The notes under the pieces were generated by a model that saw nothing but the letters and a program-made list of their open reading frames with translations, had not been told where the DNA came from and made no database searches. A stretch of 64,000 bases of DNA from Cinnamomum chago. Its lineage: Eukaryota > Streptophyta > Magnoliopsida > Laurales > Lauraceae. The stretch is from positions 12,522,001 through 12,586,000 of the forward strand of contig CP142451.1 of the NCBI GenBank assembly GCA_038049695.1. The letters run 5' to 3'. The stretch's first letter is position 1; the number at the start of each line of letters is the position of its first letter. Both the position numbers and the translations under genes were made by a program. Of the stretch, positions 13,012 to 25,913 are shown piece after piece.

Positions 13012-15010
13012 AGAGGTAGTCGAGAGTGAATTTTGAAGGAAATGTTGTGCTTAGAACTGCATGGTCAGTAGAGAAAAAAAAAAAACGAAAATGAAAGAAA
13101 AATTTAACAAAGTTGTAAATATAAGCAATATTTAGTTGCATGGGTCCATCCTTACACTACTTTTCTTTTTCTTTTTTTATAACGTGGGCATTCTAGAGGT
13201 CTTTGACCCAACAGGGCTAATCCCACATGTGGCACTCACCAAATCCATGCAAATGCACACGGAACAAATCTTTAGTGGATTTTGAACACAGACGTGAGGA
13301 GCAAATCCATGCCTCATGGCACTCCAACTTGCAGGTGGGTAGGTCCGACCTTACTTATGAAAATGCATTTTTTTTTCTGGTACATATGAAAATGCATTGT
13401 TAACATAGGGCAAGGCGCTGAAGATGAAAACTACGGGTTGCTGGTTGGGTACTCAACTTCTCACCTGACGGGACAGTAATTCCTGGTTTGCTCTTATTGC
13501 AGGAAAGGCTTATTTTATCATAGCTAGGAATTCTCTTCTTGTAGGAGCAGGTTTCTTTACCTATGCTTGTGTCTCATGGGTCCCAATCCCGCTTGGCTGA
13601 ATAAAATAATAATAATACTACATTAAACTTGGGCAGCAAGAAAAGACTCCCAATCTCTAATGAATCTCATCCTGACATACGCTTTAAGAGTAACCACCCA
13701 ACTCTGGAATACAATGATGGAGAGAGTTATCGGAGCAGATTGTCTATAGGGTAAATGCAGTATAACTCAAGGAACCCATTTAAATGCAAGTTAATCAATG
13801 AGAGGAAGGTAGATGAAAAGGTCTCATGGATAGGGGTCAGAAAAATCATCCCCACCGAGTTATCATAGTCCTTAATTTAACAACCTTAATTTTAAATGAC
13901 ATCTTAACTATAGATTTTCTTGATATTGAATCCAGCGGTGAGTGAATGTTCAGTCAGTGTAAAATTGGGCATAACGGCATCAGATCAAAGGAAGAAAATA
14001 GTATCAGAGGGGCAACATTCATGAAAGGTGGGCCCAAGTGGACCTCACAGTGCTGGACTGCACTTCCAGTTGCTCGTAGAACATTCCCTGCAATGATAAA
14101 GTGTAATTTCACACAGAAGTCTGTTCGAAGTCTTTCTGCTAATTGCTAAACATGCTCAAAGCCCTTCTGCTGTTTGGTGAACACATGTCGAATTGACCTG
14201 TAGGGGGAAAGATGATCATCCCAGTCTGTTTTGATGACCGATTCTCAATACAAAGGAGATGCATGTGTCAAAAAATACCAGTAGAGGTTATGTTCAACTA
14301 ATAAGATTCCTTAAAACAGGGGAAATTTCTCATTAATGGATAGTATGAATCGTTTAGTGATTTGGAATATTTCATTTTTGGCCTTAGCCTTTTTTTGCTG
14401 ACCTATAGTAGTAGTAGTAGTACCATGGAAAAATACAGCAATATACTCAATTGCTAATCATGTTTCAGATATCCAAAAGGACTGCAAAATCAAATGATCT
14501 ACCCAGCTTCTAGTGAATTCAAAATAATACCAAATAAAAAAAAAATACCACTAGGATTTGGAAATGAAATAGCCTTTGAGGCCTGGTTGAAATCTGCAAA
14601 TGAGCCTCTGGACTTAATAGCAGGTAAGACTAACTATAGCAACTAAAGAAAGTATTTTCCAGAAACCTCATACCTTCTCAACGCGTCACTTGACACATCA
14701 ACCTATACCTAATGCAGAACATCACCAAGAGAGAACAGGTTGATCACCCATAAAAAGCATCAGTAGCTAGGAATTAAGGAACTGCACCACTCATTAATAT
14801 TAAAGCTGATTCTCTTGATTGCATGGCCAAAGTAGACGGCATTATATGCTCAATATAAAGGATTTTAATAATGTGCAATACAATCATAGCCAACAGCAGC
14901 CACCTTCAGCCTAAATGTCCTTTCTGGAAATAGAACTTGTCATAATACAGGGCTCTGGGTTCTGTACTTCTGTTGAAACATTCGAATTGCATCATACCTG
15001 GAAAACCAAA
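9949..15010. other. Spacer between EPFL and SOS2 3' ends
   Basis: The EPFL and SOS2 genes converge here. The first few hundred bases should hold the EPFL 3' UTR and the last ~150 the SOS2 3' UTR. Between them are AT-rich sequence, a 21-bp tandem duplication near 11,507-11,547 (TTTCCCAATACAAGGAAATA), a GA microsatellite and dispersed repeat pieces (13,790-13,975). Short open frames here show no family resemblance. Confidence 0.5.
12976..13006. repeat. (GA)n microsatellite
   Basis: An uninterrupted AG dinucleotide tract of about 30 bp is followed by GGGAGGGAGAGG. No function is inferred. Confidence 0.9.
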
Positions 15011-18000
15011 TCAGCAACTCTTTGTCCTATGCAGTGCGGCTTTAGTTGTTCCCTCTGGTTTCCATATGACATGTTCTAGTTTACTGCAGAGTTTTTTGTA
15101 AAACTGAAACACACAATTACCAACTGAACGTCAGAAACAGTTAACTCAGCAGCCATAAACGAACATATTTCTAAGATGTTACAGGTAAAAAACATGAGTT
15201 AGATTAAAGGGTCGTGTCGAGTATGGTGATGGTAACAGATCTAGGCACAACCCTAAACCCTTTATTAAACGGGTTGGAAACATCAACCCCTAACCCCTGA
15301 ATTCTCAACTCGGATTTGGAGTTGATGGGTTGAAATGCAATAAATGGCGGGGCTTAGACTACATTGTAGCTTTGTTTTGATTGAGTGATGGCCGATGGTT
15401 CCCCTCTTGAAAGGACTATCTGGACAAGGGAAAGAAATGTGTTATTATGGGAAAAGGAAGTAACGTATAAACTCTCTTTGCTAGTCTGAAACTGGTAGGA
15501 TTATTCAAGAATCTTCTGGGCTGCCATCAGGCCACTTTATGGTCTGATGAGCATTTTGTTTGGCGATTTAGGCTGAAATTTATGCTCCTTTTGGGGGTGT
15601 AAGGAGCTGCATTGTTCCATTTCTCCAGGGTGATAATTCAGGGTGATGCTTGCATTGTGATATTATAGATGTCTTCAAATGATTCTATACTCCATGGCAG
15701 CTGCCAACTGGATTTAAGAAATCTATGAAGTGTGTCACTTAGTGCAAGATATAACTTTTGTAAAACAAGTAAGCATATGTTGGTTAAGGCCAGGGATGTC
15801 TGCTCACCCAGTTACTTGAAGGACCCTACCCAAGAAATCCAGGTATGGACCCTTTTGGACCTAATTGATTATTGAACCCAAGTCCATATTTTGGGTCTGA
15901 TTGTTGGCCTGGTCTAGTTCCAGGTCCAGACTAAATACCTGAGTGTATAATATATTTTCATATTATTTTTATAAAATATATAATAATCATTATATATTAT
16001 GGGTTATGTTCAATTAAGAGGTACCTCTCTCACGGATTGCGTGAGAAGTAATTCTTTCAATACCATGTGAGGGCCGCCCCCCCCCCCACACCGCGCCCCC
16101 CATCAACACAACCCCCTCACACCCACTAGCCCCCCATGAATTGGTACTCAAGCCTAATTGGTATTCACCGTTGGATTAAATTTCATTCAAAATGTGACTC
16201 AAGAAACCATTAAACCTTAAAGCCCATACACCAATGACAGTGGTAATCTGATTGAGATTATTTCTCCCGAAACCATATCCACAATGAGACCTTTCCATCA
16301 CACTATCTCATGATTGGCATGCATCCAAGTAAGTCTCACTTGGGGCTTAGATTTTTACCTCCCATGCAATCCATGAGAGATACCGTATTTCAGAACGTAA
16401 CCCTACATATTGTATGCAATATAAGTAAACATATTAATAAAATAATATTCTATACAATATAATAAAATATACAATACCTAATAATAAATTTTGGCGTTCC
16501 AATCGGGTCCATAGGAGTCAGATCCAGGTCCTACAAGAACCATGTTGGGTTCGGATCTGGGTTCCCAGCAGGAACCTGACCAGCCAACCCACTTACATCC
16601 CTAGTTAAGGCATCACCCACGTGAAATAGGCCCCATGCTCTAATGATCTGACATCCCTAGTTGTGAAGCCGTAGAGAGAATGTATGTTGGGGATTTCATG
16701 ATTTAAATATAGAAATTGGGCATTATTGAGTAAAAGGTGGAGGTTCAGGAGAAGTCAGTCTTACGGAGAAATGTAATAACAAGTACTATGGGGAGGGGGA
16801 CATGAGGGTGGAACCAGATCGAGTACTCGTGGTTAAATCCAGACATTTTGCGGTTCCATTTCAGGGCCGGGTAATTAGTTAGCATTATGGGAGGGATCTT
16901 CAAAAATGGGTGAGATTCAAAATAGCTCTAAGAGAGAGGGACCAGATTTTTGGATGATGGGGATTTCCCGTAAAGAATACAGTTTTCCAAGGTTGTTTAA
17001 ACATGTACTGTCTCCATGGGAAAGTTTGCTGCATGGCCTCATGGAGGGTTATTGATCTTGTGGTGGAGACCTTAGATGCTCCATGAAATCCAGGTGTCTT
17101 CCCACCTTGTTTTGAGGAGTACTGACTGGGAAGCAGACTCATTGGCCAAGTAGGGTGTCCAGAGATGAGATGGATATCTGGAAGCTCTGCCAATTCCCAT
17201 TTGAGTTTCTTGTTTGGGAAGTTTGTGCGGCTGTCCGTGACACACAGATATTAATATCATAGATGTAAATATTGGCCGATATGCGATATATCGCCCGCTA
17301 CGGCCTACTTATCGGCCGCCACGGGATATCGCACCCGTGGCGGCCCGTATCGGCCGATACGCTACAGGCCGCCACGTACACGACATAGGGGGTTATAAAC
17401 CCCCCCCCCCCCCTTTTGGACTTTTTATGGTTTTTTACCCTTCTCTTTCATCTCTTCCCTTCTATGCTTGCTGTTTTCCCCTCTTTGTGGTCCCAAGTGT
17501 CTCCCAAATCCCTCTCTTCAAGATATCTTGCCACCAAATCACCAACAATCCATTATTGAAAGAAATCTAAAGATTCTAAACAAGATTCTTCATTAAGGTA
17601 TGTGATTTTTTTTTTCAACTTTTGAGATTATCATTTATCACTCTTTAACTACTATGAATCACAACATAATGGCATCATTGTCTTGTTTTATTGTAGATCC
17701 TTGCTTCCTTTTGATCTTGCATGCATATCTTTTGTTTTTTTTTTATATATTGTTATTTTTATTTTCGGATTTATGTTATTTAAAAAAAAAAAAACATTAT
17801 CACTTATGGAAAACTCATGAAACAACTTGAAAATAGCTTCATATTGTTAGATCTATGTTTCCCATAGATCATTCCAACAATACTTGAATGTTTATTGAAC
17901 CTTGAATGCTGAAGTATTGATATTTGATTGTTCAATGTTTACTAATGACCTAACTCTTAAGTCTTCTTAATTCTTATGCCTTTATTTCATGTTATAATTT

Positions 18001-21000
18001 TTTTTAATGAGCTTTCCATTAATTTTTAAGTTAACATGACTAAGAAACATGAATGCATGTGAAAAAACTAATCATTACTATTATTTTCTATTTATACAGC
18101 GATACAGGACCTCATATATTGAGGGCACCGCTACGCCCCCTTTTATTACTTACTTTTGCAAAAGAACCACATTTTCTTTCATTTTACAATTTTATGGATT
18201 TTCTGAAATTTTTTCAGATTTTTTTGGCGATTTTTTAAAATCGCACCGCTACGCCGCTATGTATCGCCCGCTTCGTATCAGTTTGGCGGCGGGCGCGCTA
18301 TTTTCATCCTTGATTAACATAGGCATAGACATGGATACGGGGATCGGGTATTTGACTCTAGGGCATGGATACAGATACGTGTGTCCTAATTTTTTCTATA
18401 GATTACTTTTGAATTAATGTAACCATCATTGTTTACCTTCTTTCTAACATTTTTTTATGCTGAGAAGTCAAAAAATTAAAATAACTAAATGAAGAAATGG
18501 ACTTGATGAGTAGGATATGCTAAACTTGTACCTAAAAGTATCAGTGCAGTATCTGGTATCAATACGAGTGGTGTATCGGCCAGGCACAAATACGTTGGGT
18601 TGTACAAGTACCCGGGTATCATAGGTGGCTATTAGTTCAGGCATTTTAAGTTTCTACCACCTTGTATTTTGGAGGCTCTACAAAATCGGTGGCTATTAGT
18701 TCAGGCATTTTAAGTTTCTACCACCTTGTATTTTGGAGGCTATACAAAATCGGCTCTTCTTTTTCAGTTAGGGTCTTGTTTTGTTGGTGCTGTCAAACGA
18801 AGGACAAGGTAGCTTAAAAAACTGTAAAGGATTGAAATTGGAAATGTGTTTAGTCATGTTGACGGTTGGAAAATGAGTTTTGGCTAGAAAGGAATTCTCT
18901 AATTTGGTTGAGTGCCACTCATTGAATTCTTTGCTAGTTGTCGGGTGCAAAGGTGAAGGATTGGAGAAAGGTTAAGAGGTCTCCCCATCCCCCGGGACTA
19001 TTGAAATTTAATATAGATGGTGCAACAAGAGACAAGTGTTGTCGAAGACTCCAAGCGTCCAACACGTATTGGTGGCCATGTTTAAAAAACAGGACTCGGT
19101 CCTTGACTCGGCAGCAGTCAAGTTGAGTCAACTCGCCAAGTCAACTGAGTTAGATCGATTCCCTCCTAGCCTATTTTCTTCCTTTTTTTTGGTACAATAG
19201 AAGCCTATTTTTTCCTTTATTTGTTCTCTACAACTAAAGAAGTGTATTATGGAGGAAGAATAAGAGGAATTAACAAAGAAGTGCACGCAACACTAGGACT
19301 GAAATGTTTTGTTTGTGCTTGTGAGTCCAGGGTCCTGAAAGGCTTTGATTTAGAGAATCCTGAATAAAAGTTTTAGAACTCAACAGTGGGGCCCACATAT
19401 TAAAATCTATATTGCTCAAAATAAAGTCCCTTTTAAGTACATGGGGTATCCCCAAACTTTACCTCAATCGCAGTTGGTCCCTCCATTGATTGAACAAACC
19501 AAAATCAAAAACCAAACCAAGCCTTTTCCCACTAGGTGTGGTCGGCTATATGGATTTGACGATGCCAATCAAATCTGTTTAGGGCCATGTCCTCCGTTAG
19601 ATCCATGTACGCAATGTCATGTTTAATAGTTTCTTTCCAACTTCTCTTGGGTCTCCCTCTCCTACTCCTGGCAATCTCCATGCTTTCACACCTTTTAACA
19701 GGTGCCTCCGTTGGGCGCCTTCTAACATGGCCGAACCATCTCAGTCGATTTTCTCTCATTTTATCTTTAATCGGTGTTATTCATACTTTGCCCCTAATCT
19801 CCTCATTCATAATCCTATCTCTCCTTGTGATCCCGCACATCCATCTTAACATTCTCATCTCCGCAACTTCCATCTTCTTAACATGATTATGCTTTACTGC
19901 CCAACACTCTGAATCTCTGATCCATATAACAACGCTGGACGTACCGCCACCTTATAATACTTTCCTTTAACCTTGAGGGGGACTTTCCGATCACACAAGA
20001 CCCCCGAAGCACTCCTCCATTTGGTCCACCCGGCCTGAATCATGTGACTTACATCAATATCAATCTCTCAATCCTGTTGCACCATAGATCCAAGGTACCT
20101 AAAGTTTTCTTTCTCTACAATTTTTTGTGTGCCCAAACTTACTTCTAAGTTGTCAGGTGTCCTACTTTGACTAAACTTGCATTCCATATATTCTGTCTTG
20201 CATCGACTTAGCCTAAACCCTTTTGTCTCTAACGTTTTCCGCCACAATTCTAGCTTAGCATTCACTCCTTCTCTCGTCTCATCCACTAAAACAATGTCAT
20301 CTGTAAATAGCATACACCAAGGCACCTCATCCTGAATATGTCTTGTAATCTCATCCATATCTAGGGCAAACAAGTACGGGCCTAACGCTGAGCCTTAGTG
20401 TAGACCAATCGTGATAGGAAACTCTTTAGTCTCTCCGCCAATCGTTCTTATAGATGTCACGGCTCTATTATACATATCATTTATCGCCTCAATATATGCG
20501 ACACACACTCTTTTCTTTTCCAGTACTCTTCATAGAATCTCCCTAGGAACCTGGTCATAAGCTTCTCCAAGTCAATGAACACCATATGTAAATCTCTCTG
20601 ACCTTCTCTATATTGTTCCATTAGCCTTCTCAGGAGAAAGATAGCCTCCATGGTTGATCTCCCAGGCATAAAACTAAATTGATTCTCTGAAATGTTTGTT
20701 GTTCTTCTTAGTCTTCTCTCAATAACTCTCTCCCATAATTTCATTGTATGGCTCATCAATTTAATCCCGCGGTAGTTCGTACAGTTCTGAATATCTCATT
20801 TGTTCTTGTATATGGGTATAAGAATACTTTTCCTCCATGCATTGGGCATCTTCTTGCTCTTTAGCACTACATTAAAAAGCTTTGTCAACCAACTTATGTC
20901 ATCCTCCCCCAAGCACCTCCAAACCTCAATAGGAATACTATTTGGCCCAACCGCTTTCTCATTATTCATCATTTTCAATACTTCTTTAACTTCTTCCCTA

Positions 21001-24000
21001 CTGATTCTCCTATAGAACATATGATTCGATTCTTCCCTAGAAATGGTAAGTTGCCCTAATTGTATGTCACTACTACTGCTATCGTTAAATAACTTGTAGA
21101 AGTAGCTTTTCTAACGCTCCTTTATCTCCTCATCCTTTACTAATACCTTTTCATCCTCATCCTTAATGCATTTAACTTGGTTTAAGTCCTTGGTCTGCCT
21201 ATCTCTGGCTTTGGCAAGCTTGAATATCTCTCTTTCGCCTTCCTTAGTGTCAAGTCGCCTATATAGCTCCCCAAATGCCTTTGCCTTGGCTTCACTAACT
21301 GCCTTTTTTGTTTCTCTTTTTGCTTCTTTATACCTCTCCAAGTTCGCTTCAGTTCGATCATTTTGCCAAGTTTTAAAGCACTCTCTTTTAACTCTCATCT
21401 TGCCTTGGACGACCTCGCTCCACCACCATGCCTCTTTCTGTGCCGGAGCAACCCCTTTGGATTCTCCTAAGACTTCTTTCCCTACCCTCCTAATACACTC
21501 TGCTACCTTATCCCACATATTATTTGCACTCTCATTTACTGCCCAAACGTCTTCCTCTAGTACTTTTTCCCTTAATGCTAATTGCTTATCACCTTTTAAG
21601 TTCCTCCATTGATTGACCATTAGATAAAAAATGAGATCAACACAATCTTATGCATTTTCATTATCATTTTTTTTATCAAATGGTCAATCCAACAGTGCGA
21701 TCAATTCCAATAGAGGTAAAGTTAGGGGATAGCCAATAAACCTAGAGGGAGCTTACTTTGAGCAGTTTGGATTTTACCATGTGGGACCCATGGTAGAGTT
21801 CTACTTCATTAACACAGGATTTCTCCAAGTTGAAGCCTTAGAAGATCCCAGTTGCTTGTGTGGTTTCCTCCAAAATCAGCATTGATGAAGAGACCAAAGG
21901 ATCTAGAATGCTTCCATAGAGCACCAAGGACCACAACAGCTCCTTCTCACATGCAAAATACATAACCCATTATTCTATTGTATAAATATTTAGTGACACA
22001 GAATAAAAGAATAGAAAAATACTACTTTTCAACCCTCTTATAGGACTCGTCGGCCGAGTCCCATAAAACCTGACTGGGTCACTCCCGAGTCTGAGTCGAT
22101 TCAACTGAGTCAACTTGGACTCAGCTGAGTTTTAAAACCCTAATTGGTGGTGCTTTATTTGATGATAAAAAGAATTGCCATATTGCATTCTCTGACCCAA
22201 TGTGAAGCACTTCAAAGTCCAAGGAGGCAGAAAATTGGGCTAGCAAGCAGCACTAAGGATTTTAAAAGCTCCTTCTTTAGGCCGTTTGATAGTGGAAAGC
22301 AGCTTGGTGGTTGTCACAGAGTGGGTTTCCAAGAAAAGGACATTCCCTAGAAGTTCTACTTTATCTTGAATGAAATAAAGAGTTGTGTAATTCCGTGCAA
22401 GTTGAAATTTGACGTGTCTTGATAAGGTTAATGAAGTGGACTCCAGCTAAATATGTAGTTGAGAGAGACATCTTGTTTTTAGGCCCATTGCCATTATCCT
22501 CCTTTTTCATTCTCATCTTTTCCTACTTGCCTAAACTTTTGGTATATGTCTCCCATACTGATTAGTTTATTCATCAATGTAAACGTTTTCCCATTTTGAA
22601 CAAAATAGTTCTCCATTACTGGCTAACAAAAAAGGAAGTTGTCCATCAAGTATACACCCTACTAGGTCATATTTGAAGGAAACTAGCATTCTAGTCAATG
22701 CCTAAAAATAAAAGGCAAGATACGGGGGGGGGGGAGGGAGGGAGAGAGAGAGAGACCTTGTGATATTCAAGAGTATCACCTGCAGCCTTCCGAACATCCA
22801 CCATGAAAAGAGATGGTGCAACTTCGAAAACCTGTCATGTCAAGTAGGAGTTCTAGTTGCAAAATATCTTCCAGGAAGTAAATCCCAATAACTCAATTGA
22901 AGAAAATGAAAGTCAAGACAACATAAAATACATAAATATACCTCCAAGACAACAGCAAACTGTCCAGCCTTATTTGCAGAAAGTCCTTCAAGTCTCATCT
23001 CCATAATAATAAAACGGATCAAAACAGCAATTGTTTCAGAGTCAGAAAGATTATGCCATTTGGAAACAGCATGAATATTGAAAGCTTCATAGATTTTGAT
23101 CTATATTCCAATGTTAAATGCATGGCTTGGAGAAAATTATTTTACTATTGCATCACTCAATGGAAAAAAGCACAATATTGTAGTATTCTCAGTTCTTAGA
23201 ACAGACAACATGGCAATGCTAATATACTACTATAATAAATACAGTGGAAGCAGGGCTAATGGGCTATTTATCCTTTTCCATAGACATGAGGACAGAAAAA
23301 CGCAATCTTCCATTTATTTCCAAAGGGCAGTAGTATCATGGTGGCAATGAGATTGGAGTACGGAGGAAAATCATAGCATCAAAACTAATAGAACTGTACG
23401 TCATAATGAAGCCTGCGCCAAAATTGTTAGGTGTATACAATGACAGGTCTTTGTTTCTAGTACTCCTTTTAGGTTAAAGCCATCCAATAGCTCTATTACC
23501 TGCTAGCCTACTTTCATTAATTAGTCAAGGTTAGAACCCTATTGATCTTGTGAGATTCGGTTGCAGACGTGTAGCCACTCATATTCAACCACAACATTGG
23601 TCAAATTATCAGGTCTCAGACTTGTACTTAGGGATGTAAATGGGTCCCCATTTCTCCTAGTACCCGAAGGCTCCAACCCGTTAAAAACCGGGTTTCGTTC
23701 CTTAATTTAGGCCCCGATAAGTAAATGGGTCCGGGTTCAGTTCCTTTCTTTGGACCAGTGACCTAAATGGGTCCGGTTCCACCTTGGTTTAGAGCCATGG
23801 ACCCGAGACCTAACATATTAACTCAATTTTCGAGAATCCCTCTTAAAAACTAGGTTTTTCTCCATATTATTATCTACCTAGACTCGGACCCGGACCCGTC
23901 CCATACATATACGGTTCCGGTTCCATCTTCTCATTAGTGGTTCCGAAACGGTTCAGGGTCCGGGTCCATCATTTTACCCCTAGAAAGCTTTCACTTTTCT

Positions 24001-24360
24001 CATTTGATCGGATTGAATTCCAGATCTCTCTCTTTCTCTCTTTCTTCCGTATTTACATGGAATTACCAAAATGACCCAATAAAGCCAAAGTGGGGAAGAA
24101 GAAGAGGAATCCCAAACAGCTACCAAACGCAATAAAATCAAAACGCTTGGAAAAGTCCATCATCCGCCGGCTCCGTTTTCTCCAATCCGAACCTTCTAGA
24201 AAGAAAGAACTCTCTCAGTTCCAAATCCGGTGGACCCGGACCGGAACCGACCCGTTTACATCCTTACCTGTACCCGCCACACTCAAAACTGATACATGAT
24301 TACTGTATTGGTCAACACATTAACCGCATCAGCATGATTATATTCTCATCTCAGAAACTG

Positions 24361-24393
<33 letters not shown>

Positions 24394-25838
24394 TAAAATT
24401 GAGAATTTTGGAAAGCTCTATAATAGCTGTTCTCATCAATAGCTCTATTGAACTCGCACATGGCACAAATAAGCCTATAACTGTTGTATCTGCTACTAAC
24501 CCCTTGGCTCCGGAGATTTGGTGCTCTACAGCACAATTGATTGAACAGTTTAGATTAATGAGAGGTGAGCAGCACTACACGAATAGGAATCACATAATTA
24601 CAATGCAAGAGACTTTTCTGATATACCACCAAATACAAGTGTGCAGGCACTGCCACAATCACCAGGTAAATGGAGGAGGGACGGGATGAATTCTTTGTGT
24701 AAACAGGACCCTCCAAATGAACCATTTAGATTACTAAAAGGCAGGTCACACCTGTACCACTATGGCACTACTGACTGAACCAGAAAGAAAAAAGGCACCA
24801 TCCCTGGCATTCAAGATACCTCAGCATACACTTCTGTAAGCCTCTACATGTAAACTATATTAGCCAAACAATAACTGGAAGGGCAAACCTATTCATTTAT
24901 TACTCTAGAAAAAAGAGTGAAGAAAAACGGAGTGAGAACAGCAAGGACAAATTATTAGACAATATATGAGTTACATATGCCACTTACAAAATATGTTTGC
25001 TTCATGCCAAAAGAAAAATATCACTACACATAATTAGTACAAATAATGCAATGGGAATTTTCGTGACAATTTCAAGTATAGCAAGCCAAAAAAATTATTA
25101 GATGGTATAAGCAGAATGATTACCTTGTAGTTACGGGAATGGACCTTAAGCCCCATTGATTCTGCAATAGCTTCAATAGTTGATGTAATGGTTATTGCTG
25201 GTTTGCAAGAGACAAACCGAGTTTGTCTTTTTACATGATCCTGTAAACAAAAACAGTTGAGTTTCTGCATATTACTATAGTTCAAAAGATCAGCCAATAC
25301 ATTTCAGATTCAAGTTGGAATAAAACAATATATATATATATTAAGATTTTGCTAACAACCACTTAGCCGAGGAAGGCAATCAATATAGATTTATAAAATT
25401 CTTAATTTATACAATGATAGAACCTATGGGTACATAAAATAATTGCAGGCCATGTGCTGCAAGCACCCTTGAGGACTTACCAAAGAAGGCTCACGAAGAC
25501 CAGGATAGGCCCAGACTCCCAGTCAACCAAAACAGTCCATAAGGTAAGTATTTAATAAGGCCATGGGAAATAAGAGTAATTACACACTCAATTTAGGTCA
25601 ATCATTGCATTTTAGGAAGGTTGACCGTAGGGAATCCATTTGATTGATTGTATGTTGTATGTTTACCAAGGTTTGATTGCAACTTTAGAAAGGTTTGACT
25701 GTAACACGTATTAAGTTTAACCCTTCAACAAAAATATTTTTAGTCTAGCAAGATTTCTTGGCCAAAAATCTAATCGGGCCATAACTAGGTGCAATATCTA
25801 CTGGTTATATAAAGCTTGTAAAGGGACCCCAGTGAAGG

Positions 25839-25913
<75 letters not shown>

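Larger units (their letters stand above)
16612..22630 (+). mobile_element. Old L1-type LINE remnant, split by hAT insertions
   Basis: Pieces of one plant L1 ORF2 lie in order on +. At about 16,690-17,257 is the end of the reverse-transcriptase region ([37 protein letters not shown]). At about 18,950-19,075 is the start of the RNase H domain ([15 protein letters not shown]). At 22,143-22,560 is the RNase H end ([13 protein letters not shown]) with the tail ([15 protein letters not shown]). The gaps are hAT elements at 17,258-18,312 and 19,076-22,142. Frames are scrambled by many stops and shifts. It sits antisense in SOS2 intron 13. Calling it one element is an inference from domain order and strand. 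Confidence 0.65.

Noticed and set aside
17337-18417. Open frames within the 17-18 kb region
   Set aside because: They are inside a non-autonomous hAT element and do not match any transposase.
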